Translations under genes and position numbers: made by a program
Assembly (NCBI GenBank): GCA_029977615.1
Contig: JAPOKO010000010.1
Coordinates: 1-40,554 of the forward strand
Length of the DNA stretch: 40,554 nucleotides
Source: a bacterium
GTDB lineage: Bacteria > Actinomycetota > Acidimicrobiia > Acidimicrobiales > Ilumatobacteraceae
Direction: 5' to 3'
The notes under the pieces: generated by a model
What the model saw: only the letters and a program-made list of their open reading frames with translations
What the model was told of the DNA's origin: nothing
The model's database searches: none
Shown: positions 24,134 to 31,119 of the stretch, in pieces
How positions within the stretch are numbered: position 1 is the stretch's first letter
Layout: every line of letters begins with the position of its first letter

Positions 24134-24949
24134 ATGAACACGCCAGGTACCACCCCAACTGGTCCATATCCAACTCCCCGAATTATTGCTATGGCCAACC
24201 AAAAAGGCGGCGTTGGCAAGACGACGACCACCATCAATCTTGGGGCTTGCCTGGCCGAACAGGGCTATCGGGTGCTGCTCATTGACCTTGACCCACAAGG
24301 AAATGCTTCAACCGGCCTGGGCTTAAACACTCGAGACATGGAAACCAGTGTTTATGACGTACTCCTTCATGAAACACCACTTGAGGATTGTCTGGCACCA
24401 ACTGCAGTAAAGAATCTTTTTGTTGCGCCATCAAACCTGGATTTAGCGGGTGCTGAAATTGAACTTGTGCCTGCAATGGGCCGAGAAACTCGTCTCAAGA
24501 AGGCGATCGAAGCCATTATTGATCAGTTTGATTATGTCCTTATTGACTGCCCGCCTTCGCTTGGATTGCTCACCGTCAATGGTCTTACAGCCGCCAAAGA
24601 AGTAATCGTGCCTATTCAGTGTCAGTACTATGCACTGGAGGGATTAGGTCAGTTGCTTCGCAACGTTGACCTGGTCAGCAAAAATCTCAATCCAGGCTTG
24701 GGTGTAAGTCGAATCATTTGCACCATGTTTGATACCAGAACCAAACTCTCCGGTGACGTGGTGAGCGAAGTGCGTGAACATTTTGGCGACAAGGTGTGTC
24801 AAGCGGTCATTCCGCATAACGTTCGCCTTGCCGAGGCACCTTCACATGGCAAACCAATTACCACATTTGACTCAAACTCAACAGGCGCAAAGGCATATCG
24901 AGCAGTGGCATTGGAGGTGAGTGGTGGTGCGCAAATCGGGACTCGGTAG
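24134..24949 (+). CDS. parA: Chromosome partitioning ATPase ParA (Soj)
   Basis: 271 residues. Deviant Walker A KGGVGKTTTTINLG, the switch DLDPQGNASTGLG and Walker B DYVLIDCPPSLGLLTVN, then VPIQCQYYALEGLGQL. The first 17 residues (threonine/proline-rich) precede the conserved IIAMANQKGG, so a later start at the M of AMANQ is possible. ParA dimerises on ATP, coats the nucleoid and pulls ParB-parS complexes. It overlaps parB by 29 bases. Confidence 0.96.
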   Translation: MNTPGTTPTGPYPTPRIIAMANQKGGVGKTTTTINLGACLAEQGYRVLLIDLDPQGNASTGLGLNTRDMETSVYDVLLHETPLEDCLAPTAVKNLFVAPSNLDLAGAEIELVPAMGRETRLKKAIEAIIDQFDYVLIDCPPSLGLLTVNGLTAAKEVIVPIQCQYYALEGLGQLLRNVDLVSKNLNPGLGVSRIICTMFDTRTKLSGDVVSEVREHFGDKVCQAVIPHNVRLAEAPSHGKPITTFDSNSTGAKAYRAVALEVSGGAQIGTR

Positions 24950-25874
24950 AGGTTTAGATGCGTTGATTCCAACAGGATCAACGGTGACGGCGCCGCGCAA
25001 TGGCGGCGGTTCGGGAACAGGGTTACAGGAAATTTCCGTTTCCTCCATTGACCCAAACCCAAATCAACCACGAAATCACTTCGACGAAGACTCACTCGCT
25101 GAACTCTCAGCATCTATCAAAGCAATTGGTTTGTTGCAGCCGGTGTTGGTTCGTCCGTCTTCAACGCCAGATCGATTTGAACTGATTGCTGGTGAGCGTC
25201 GTTGGCGGGCTTCAAAACGGGCCGGACTGTCCACTATCCCAGCGATTGTGCGCGTTACCGATGATGTTTCATCGGTAGAGCAAGCGCTGGTCGAAAACCT
25301 TCACCGTCAAGACCTCACTCCACTTGAAGAAGCGGCCGCATATCAGCAATTGCTTGAAGATTTCTCCATGACACACGAGCAAGTAGCTGCCAAGGTAGGA
25401 AAAAGCCGCTCGGCAATCACTAATTCGCTTCGCTTGCTGACACTGCCACCAACAATTCAGCAATACCTTGCTGAGGGGCGACTGTCAGCGGGGCATGCCA
25501 AAGCATTGCTTGGTACACCCGATCGTGCGCTCCAAGAGTCACTTGCTCGACTGACAGTTGAACAAAGCCTGACAGTGCGTGGCCTTGAAGAGGCAGTGCG
25601 GAATGCAGTGAACCCAGCCGCGAATACCACCACAGTGATTCCAAAACCTGGAACAACGGGTGTTAAGCCAAAGACAGGAACTCCGGGGCGAGTCAGTCTC
25701 GTTAAAGAACCTGGTCTCCATGAGCTTGAAGAGTTGTTATCCGAACACCTTGCTACACCGGTAACGGTGACATTGTCGGGTAAGCACGGGAAAATGGTGG
25801 TGGAGTTCGCTGACCTCGAGGATCTCGAGCGAATTTACCGACTCATGACCGAAGGTCCAGACCTCGACGAGTAA
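24921..25874 (+). CDS. parB: Chromosome partitioning protein ParB
   Basis: 317 residues from three consecutive GTG codons (24921, 24924, 24927); GGAGG at 24913-24917 suits the second or third best. The ParA-interacting N-terminus is KSGLGRGLDALIP. The CTPase domain has IDPNPNQPRNHFDE, GLLQPVLVRP, GERRWRASKRAG and ENLHRQDLTPLEEA. The helix-turn-helix is THEQVAAKVGKSRSAITNSLRLL, and a C-terminal dimerisation domain follows a proline/threonine linker. It binds the two parS sites just upstream. Confidence 0.96.
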   Translation: MVVRKSGLGRGLDALIPTGSTVTAPRNGGGSGTGLQEISVSSIDPNPNQPRNHFDEDSLAELSASIKAIGLLQPVLVRPSSTPDRFELIAGERRWRASKRAGLSTIPAIVRVTDDVSSVEQALVENLHRQDLTPLEEAAAYQQLLEDFSMTHEQVAAKVGKSRSAITNSLRLLTLPPTIQQYLAEGRLSAGHAKALLGTPDRALQESLARLTVEQSLTVRGLEEAVRNAVNPAANTTTVIPKPGTTGVKPKTGTPGRVSLVKEPGLHELEELLSEHLATPVTVTLSGKHGKMVVEFADLEDLERIYRLMTEGPDLDE

Positions 25875-25922
25875 ACCCATGTGAGTCTTGGGTAAAGGTT
25901 TACCGTGAAGACAAACTTGAGA

Positions 25923-25957
25923 TTGTGCACAGAGTGTGTATAAGCCTGTGGATAACT
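25923..25957. other. Third DnaA-box cluster, between parB and cwlM
   Basis: TGTGGATAA at 25947-25955 is the only perfect 9/9 DnaA box I found in the gaps examined. TGTGTATAA at 25935-25943 (8/9) precedes it in the same direction, 12 bases away, and a weak TGTGCACAG at 25924-25932 lies about 11 bases further up. The three form a short tandem array in the 84-base gap between two convergent genes, 5 kb from the dnaA gap. Confidence 0.5.
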
Positions 25958-25958
25958 T

Positions 25959-26936
25959 TTATAGTGGCTGATTGCTCCATTGGGTAATGGCTTGAGCCAA
26001 AGCGGGAACTATTCCGAGGGTTCGGTCCCCATCATCGATAAACCCAATGGCGCACATCACCGCCGGCATACGTGTTTCACGGAGAATTGGAAGCTGCATT
26101 CCATCGACCGCAATTTGGAGTGTCCCATCTACTAGTCGGACGTTTTCGGCACACAAACTGGCCGCCACTTTGCCTCCCGCAGAAACAAACGAATCAGTTT
26201 GGTAATAAGCGAAATGAATTTCGTTCGACATAACACTTGACACGCCAAGATACAGATCTGCAGCGAACGAGTTTGCAGTTCGCGCATGTGCATGGGGATC
26301 TGCATTCTCAATAGTCATCACATCGTCACCGCGGTTGCGTAACTCACGTACTAGCAGGCGAGTGAGACGAGTGTGGTTGTCGAAGCAACCAATCACAATG
26401 CGCGGTCGTTCAGTGTTGTGTTGCGCAGTAAGCAGAGTCTCATATTCACGCACGATCACAATGCCGGGGCCTTCACCACTTTGACTACTTGTTCGTTCCA
26501 GTGCGCGAATTGAATTCACTCCACAAATTCCGTCAGCAGTAATTCCATAATTTTGCTGAAACTCGGTGAGAGCGCGGAGTGTGTTCGGCCCAAAAATTCC
26601 GTCCGCGCGACCACAATCAAAACCCAACTTAGCAAGCACTGTTTGCATGGCTTGAACGTCGTCGCCACGCATGTGTGGAGAAGTTAAATACAGCAGACGT
26701 GCACCCAACACCCATGAAGATTCAACAAGAGTTGTCCACGTGAGCTGGTCACAGATTCCCGTTGCAGGCAATCCACGGAGTTTTTGAAACTCGGTAATAA
26801 CTTCAGATGTGCGCTTGCAATACACACCTGATTCAAATGTGTTCTGCGCAAGCAGGTTTGCAGTAACGAGTCGACGCTGAAGATCGTGTACAGCTACGCC
26901 ATGACTACCTTGCGTTAGTGGGAGTTCGGAAGAAAT
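25959..26936 (-). CDS. cwlM: CwlM-like pseudo-amidase with two peptidoglycan-binding domains, apparent ATT start
   Basis: 325 residues if started at ATT 26936, 288 from the first conventional codon (GTG 26825). Residues before the GTG (QGSHGVAVHDLQRRLV) are the first half of a peptidoglycan-binding domain, so the GTG start would cut a domain. AGGAG lies eight bases before the ATT. A second such domain follows (RGDDVQAMQTVLAKLG...GIFGPNTLRAL). The amidase_3-like part lacks the zinc motif (IVIGCFDNHTR instead of IDPGHGG) and the catalytic glutamate (MCAIGF instead of VEIGF). Mycobacterial CwlM is likewise inactive and, when phosphorylated by PknB, activates MurA. The trxB-trxA-cwlM order matches Mycobacterium. 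The phosphorylated C-terminal tail of mycobacterial CwlM seems absent. Confidence 0.8.
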   Translation of the reverse strand: MSSELPLTQGSHGVAVHDLQRRLVTANLLAQNTFESGVYCKRTSEVITEFQKLRGLPATGICDQLTWTTLVESSWVLGARLLYLTSPHMRGDDVQAMQTVLAKLGFDCGRADGIFGPNTLRALTEFQQNYGITADGICGVNSIRALERTSSQSGEGPGIVIVREYETLLTAQHNTERPRIVIGCFDNHTRLTRLLVRELRNRGDDVMTIENADPHAHARTANSFAADLYLGVSSVMSNEIHFAYYQTDSFVSAGGKVAASLCAENVRLVDGTLQIAVDGMQLPILRETRMPAVMCAIGFIDDGDRTLGIVPALAQAITQWSNQPL

Positions 26937-27253
26937 TCTGCAAGCTCCTGTAGCAATTTGCCTTTACCAACAGCCCCAACTAAACGCTTTGCAACTTCAC
27001 CCTTGTTGAACACAATGAGTGTCGGAATGCTCATGACATTGAAGCGCATTGCAATATCACCAAAATCATCAACATTGAGTTTTGCAATCGTGATGTTTCC
27101 TGCCTGTTCAGTTGCAATTTCGGCAAGCACAGGGGCAATGGCCTTGCATGGTCCGCACCATTCGGCCCAAAAATCAACCAAAATAGGTGTATCTGAACTG
27201 CCGATTGTTTCGTCAAAATTTGCTGATGTAAGCGTGGTAATTGATTGAGCCAT
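26915..27253 (-). CDS. trxA: Thioredoxin
   Basis: 112 residues from ATG 27253, with AAGGA six bases upstream; the frame to 27355 is not needed. The active site is FWAEWCGPCKAIAP, and the cis-proline is in MSIPTLIVFNKGE. It reduces disulfides with TrxB as electron donor. The end overlaps the proposed cwlM start by 22 bases. Confidence 0.96.
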   Translation of the reverse strand: MAQSITTLTSANFDETIGSSDTPILVDFWAEWCGPCKAIAPVLAEIATEQAGNITIAKLNVDDFGDIAMRFNVMSIPTLIVFNKGEVAKRLVGAVGKGKLLQELAEFLPNSH

Positions 27254-27273
27254 AACGAGTCCTTCGTTGTTGT

Positions 27274-27311
27274 GTACTGAAATAGTACTCAGTGCAACAC
27301 GCGAACGCGTG
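27274..27311. repeat. Two inverted repeats in the trxB-trxA gap
   Basis: CACGCG-AA-CGCGTG (27298-27311) and GTACT-GAAAT-AGTAC (27274-27288) lie in the 80-base gap between trxB and trxA. Neither is followed by a U-tract. They may be regulator-binding sites or mRNA processing elements for trxA; no known motif is recognised. Confidence 0.35.
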
Positions 27312-27333
27312 AAATTGGCTGAAGTGTGACCGA

Positions 27334-28278
27334 TTAGTGCTGGTGTTCTAACCAACGCTCACTATCAAGTGCAGCCATACATCCTGAACCTGCAGCGGTT
27401 ATCGCTTGTCGGTAGGTGTGGTCTTGCACGTCTCCACAGGCAAACACACCGTCAATGTTGGTATATGTGGAGCCTGGTTTTGTAATGAGATAACCAGAGT
27501 CCTCCATATCAAGCACACCCTTAAATAAGTCGGTGTTTGGTCGGTGTCCGATTGCAATAAACAATCCGGTGACTCCCAGTTCACTAGTTGCACCAGTTTG
27601 CGTATTGGTCAGTTCTACTCCAGCCACTTTGTCGTCGCCATGAATTTTTGAAACAGTTGAATTCCAGATAATTGAAATCTTTTCATTTGCCAATGCTCGC
27701 TCTTGCATGATTTTTGAGGCACGCAAAGCGTCGCGACGAACAATCAAATGCACCTTTGATGCGAACCTGGTAAGAAACTGAGCTTCTTCAAGTGCGGAGT
27801 CTCCACCACCAACAACGGCAATTTCTTGGCCTCTGAAGAAGAATCCATCACAGGTGGCACATGTTGAAAGACCATGGCCAATCAAACGCGGTTCTTCGGG
27901 AAGGCCCAGCATTAGCGACTGTGCACCGGTACTGACAATGACACTGTCGGCGCTGTATTCCGTTTCTCGAACCCATGCACGAAATGGTCGGCTAGAGAAG
28001 TCAACGCGAGTGACCTTTTCGGTAATGAATTCCGCACCAAAACGCGCCGCTTGTTCGCGGCAGCGAGTCATGAGCTCTGGTCCCATTATTCCCTCGGGAA
28101 AACCCGGAAAGTTTTCAACTTCGGTGGTGAGCATGAGTTGTCCACCTGGTTGGTCTGATGTTGAGCTTGGCTCACCTTCAATAACTAAGGGAAGCAGTCC
28201 GGCCCGCGCCGTATAGATGGCAGCAGTAAGACCGGCTGGGCCCGAACCAATGATTAACACTTTGTGATGAATTGCCAT
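27334..28278 (-). CDS. trxB: Thioredoxin reductase
   Basis: 314 residues from ATG 28278, the normal family start (HHKVLIIGSGPAGLTAA). FAD-binding GSGPAG, redox site CATCDGFF, NADPH-binding VVGGGDSALEEA and the C-terminal FACGDVQDHTYRQA are present. It moves electrons from NADPH to TrxA, encoded just downstream. The open frame up to 28398 overlaps the neighbouring membrane-protein gene and is not real. Confidence 0.97.
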   Translation of the reverse strand: MAIHHKVLIIGSGPAGLTAAIYTARAGLLPLVIEGEPSSTSDQPGGQLMLTTEVENFPGFPEGIMGPELMTRCREQAARFGAEFITEKVTRVDFSSRPFRAWVRETEYSADSVIVSTGAQSLMLGLPEEPRLIGHGLSTCATCDGFFFRGQEIAVVGGGDSALEEAQFLTRFASKVHLIVRRDALRASKIMQERALANEKISIIWNSTVSKIHGDDKVAGVELTNTQTGATSELGVTGLFIAIGHRPNTDLFKGVLDMEDSGYLITKPGSTYTNIDGVFACGDVQDHTYRQAITAAGSGCMAALDSERWLEHQH

Positions 28279-28316
28279 AAAAAAACAGCGCCTTTGTCGT
28301 GAGAGGTGACAAAAAC

Positions 28317-28637
28317 TTAGTCGCGCGAGTGACGTTTGCGCATGCCCAATGCTCCAAGGGCCAAGAAAAATGCACCGAGCACGAAATAGGCAACCCATAC
28401 GGCGGTGTCATGGCTTAGCCATACATCACCAAGCGAAATGAGGGCACGCATGATTCCAATGAGCAGAATCACGACACAAAACAACACCCCGACAAGGGCC
28501 ATCGTTCCAAAAACCAGTCCGCGAATAATCGCAATCAGAGGCCGCGTGGTGTGATCGCGCACGAAACCAAGCCATCTGTCGATGAAATCAACGACGGCAG
28601 TGGACCAGTTGGGGTCGGAGAATGGATTGGAAACCAT
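28317..28637 (-). CDS. Small two-helix membrane protein of unknown function
   Basis: 106 residues from ATG 28637, ten bases after the kinase stop. An amphipathic N-terminus (DFIDRWLGFVRDHTTRPLI) is followed by helices at about 42-65 (LVFGTMALVGVLFCVVILLIG) and 78-98 (VAYFVLGAFFLALGALG), ending RKRHSRD. I do not recognise a family; the helix-loop-helix pattern recalls holin-like proteins. It occupies the slot that sigM and its anti-sigma factor hold in Mycobacterium, but is unlike either. Confidence 0.7.
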   Translation of the reverse strand: MVSNPFSDPNWSTAVVDFIDRWLGFVRDHTTRPLIAIIRGLVFGTMALVGVLFCVVILLIGIMRALISLGDVWLSHDTAVWVAYFVLGAFFLALGALGMRKRHSRD

Positions 28638-28647
28638 TGAGTTCAGG

Positions 28648-30204
28648 CTAACCCTCGGTGAAGGCCACACCAGCGAGGACACCCTGATACGGGTTTGATG
28701 CACTGCAGTTAGCACTCTTTCCCACTTCGCGAATTTTTATCAGGATGAATTGAGCAGGTGTAGAGACAGTAAAACTTGCTCGTTCGCGTTTGGTGTTGTA
28801 ACCGCCATCAATACTGGCGCCCCATTGATTGATGTCAGTTGGCGCAGACTCAGTAGAAGTGAAGACATCAATAGCCCATGGCGCATTCTGCATTCCCACA
28901 CGCAGAGTACCCGTGGCTGCACGGTTGAGTTGAATCACTAACCCAACAAATTCTTTACTACCGAAGTATTGATTGTCATAACACGATGTAGACCACATGG
29001 TTGCCGCGTTCCCATCGAGCAGGTTGGGGAGCAACTCATCATTTTCCACACCATCGTCACCCAGTGGATCAAATGTAGAAATTGACGTAATGGTTGCTGG
29101 TTCGACAACGGCTGCTGGTTCGGGAACAGTTGTGATTTGTGTCGTTTCATTGCCAGATACTCGCCATAACGCCACACTTGCAATCAAGCTGAGTGCAATA
29201 AGACCAACAAACATTCTGCGAAGTGCGAATGGCGGTGCGGACTGCAGGTTTCGTTGCTCTCCACGTGGTGGTGTCATTGGGCGAACCGGTTCACGAGGAG
29301 TAAACACCGCCTCTGCTTCAAGAGCGATTCCCGTAGGCGGTGTAAGTTCAGTGGTTTTATCGTGTGCGCCAGTGAGTGCAGAGTGCAATGCAACTTTGGT
29401 TTCATGCCCGGTTGCGTAACGATGTTCTGGGTTTCGCGACAACAGTTTGTGAATGATTTTGACAAGTTGTGGCGACAGCGAAGGTCGAAGTCGAGCGAGG
29501 TCTGTTGGCTCGCGCTGCAGTCGAGCGAGGGCAGTGTCGGCATCCGACTCACCCAGAAACGGAACCTTGCCGGCTAGGCACTCATAGAGCACAAGACCTA
29601 ATGAATACAGGTCAGATCGACCGTCCAAAGGTTTTCCACGAACTTGTTCAGGGGCTAAGTATTTTGCCGTTCCCATCATGATGTTGTCATGAGTGAGATC
29701 GGCTTCGGTCGATGTCATCGCTTTTGCAATTCCAAAGTCCGTGAGTAACACACGTCCCTCTGGAGTGAGCAAAATGTTTCCCGGTTTCACATCTCGGTGA
29801 ATGAAATTCTTGTTATGTGCTTCTTCTAATGCAGCAGCAATCGACATACCAATGTGGATCGTAAGTTTTGGACCCAAGCGTTGTTGTTTGTCTAGCAGTT
29901 CACGCAGACTTTTTCCCTTGACGTACTGCATGATGACTGCTTGCTGACCGTTGTGTTCGATGCAGTCATACACAGCGACAATGTTTTGGTGAGTAATTCC
30001 GGCACAAGCAATTGCTTCGCGTCGAAAACGTTCCGCCAAGGTTGCATCATTAACCAAGTGTGGGCGCAATAATTTCACTGCAACTTTGCGATCAAGGAAT
30101 GTGTCCTTAGCAAGCCACACCACAGCCATTCCACCGTGTGCGATTTTGCTCTCCAAGAGATAGCGGCCTCCAATGAGACCAGGGAGTACACCTTTTTCAT
30201 TCAT
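28648..30204 (-). CDS. Receptor-type Ser/Thr kinase with an MviN-like extracellular C-terminal domain
   Basis: 518 residues. The kinase domain (about 13-275) keeps all catalytic residues: HGGMAVVW loop, K44 in VAVKLL, HRDVKPGN with D138, DFG at 156-158 and GTAKYLAPEQ. One helix lies at about 335-355. The outside domain (about 365-518) has a discoidin/galactose-binding-like pattern: FDPLGDDGVENDELLPNLLDG, then TMWSTSCY and GLVIQLN. In Mycobacterium this slot holds MviN (Rv3910), made of a MurJ flippase, a dead pseudokinase and just such an outside domain. Here the flippase is gone and the kinase looks active. A TAGCGT 12 bases before the start may be its -10. Confidence 0.85.
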   Translation of the reverse strand: MNEKGVLPGLIGGRYLLESKIAHGGMAVVWLAKDTFLDRKVAVKLLRPHLVNDATLAERFRREAIACAGITHQNIVAVYDCIEHNGQQAVIMQYVKGKSLRELLDKQQRLGPKLTIHIGMSIAAALEEAHNKNFIHRDVKPGNILLTPEGRVLLTDFGIAKAMTSTEADLTHDNIMMGTAKYLAPEQVRGKPLDGRSDLYSLGLVLYECLAGKVPFLGESDADTALARLQREPTDLARLRPSLSPQLVKIIHKLLSRNPEHRYATGHETKVALHSALTGAHDKTTELTPPTGIALEAEAVFTPREPVRPMTPPRGEQRNLQSAPPFALRRMFVGLIALSLIASVALWRVSGNETTQITTVPEPAAVVEPATITSISTFDPLGDDGVENDELLPNLLDGNAATMWSTSCYDNQYFGSKEFVGLVIQLNRAATGTLRVGMQNAPWAIDVFTSTESAPTDINQWGASIDGGYNTKRERASFTVSTPAQFILIKIREVGKSANCSASNPYQGVLAGVAFTEG

Positions 30205-30278
30205 CGCTGTGAAGCGACGCTAGTGCTGCAACCCCTTATGAATCGGGGATATCTCAGCTGAAAACGAGAGTTTCGTCG

Positions 30279-31115
30279 TTATGGTTTGGTGTGAAATGCA
30301 ACGCCGATAGTTCCAGCACCCGTGTGTGTGCCGACGATAGGTCCGATGTCGCCGACAACGATGTCGCCTGAATAGATTTCACGCAGGTTTTCAACGAACG
30401 CAGCAAAATCTGTGCAATTTGCCTGCAAAACCGCAAGGTTTTCAATGGGACCGGCTTCCCGAACCTTTTCGAGCAAAAAAGCCAAGGCTTTACTGCGTGT
30501 GCGTTGCTTTCCGCCTTCTTCGATTTTGCCATCTATTACTTCAATGATGGGTTTGATTGATAAGGCAGATGCAAGCATCGCTTTCGCTCCACCAATTCGA
30601 CCACCTTTTTTCAAATTCTCCAGAGTGTCAAGGGCGCCCCACACCTTTGATCGCTGGGCGAAAGTTTCTCCAGCAAGTGCGACTTCATCAAGTGATGCGC
30701 CGGTCGCCGCAAGTTTGGCACACGCAATAACGGTGATGCCTTGGCCCATACTCGCTGAACGGCTATCGACAACACGAACTGAAATATGCCCAGCAACTGC
30801 TTTGGCAGCGAGTTCGGCACTTTGCATGGTGGCGGAAAGAACACCAGACAAAGCAATCATGACAATGCCAGTCGCCCCTTCGGCAGCCAGTTTCCGAAAT
30901 TCTGCTTCAAATTGTCCAGGTGATGGCGCGGCGGTTTCAGGCAGTACTTGCGAAGAGTCGCAACGAGTCCAAAACTGTTCGGTAGTTAAATCTTGTCGGT
31001 CAATGAATTCGTGTTCGCCAAAACGTACAGAAAGCGGAACGATGGAAATCTTGTGTTGATCGACGAGGTATTGAGGTAGGTCGCAAGCACTGTCGGTGAC
31101 TATTCGAATGGTCAT
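30279..31115 (-). CDS. DegV family fatty-acid-binding protein
   Basis: 278 residues. IRIVTDSACDLP at the start, the lipid-binding TAAPSPGQFEAEF loop, MIALSGVLSATMQSA, the VVDSRSASMGQG strand and GPIVGTHTGAGTIGVAF at the end are standard DegV/FakB features. Such proteins bind a fatty acid; in Firmicutes they present it to the kinase FakA. No fakA is nearby. It follows the DUF6049-type gene by four bases and precedes the kinase gene by 74. Confidence 0.93.
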   Translation of the reverse strand: MTIRIVTDSACDLPQYLVDQHKISIVPLSVRFGEHEFIDRQDLTTEQFWTRCDSSQVLPETAAPSPGQFEAEFRKLAAEGATGIVMIALSGVLSATMQSAELAAKAVAGHISVRVVDSRSASMGQGITVIACAKLAATGASLDEVALAGETFAQRSKVWGALDTLENLKKGGRIGGAKAMLASALSIKPIIEVIDGKIEEGGKQRTRSKALAFLLEKVREAGPIENLAVLQANCTDFAAFVENLREIYSGDIVVGDIGPIVGTHTGAGTIGVAFHTKP

Positions 31116-31119
31116 GTAT

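Noticed and set aside
25893..25908. GGTAA-AGGT-TTACC inverted repeat after parB as a terminator
   Set aside because: The stem is five base pairs, A/T-rich and lacks a U-tract.
30412..31059. A 215-residue + strand frame over degV
   Set aside because: It is antisense to conserved DegV motifs.
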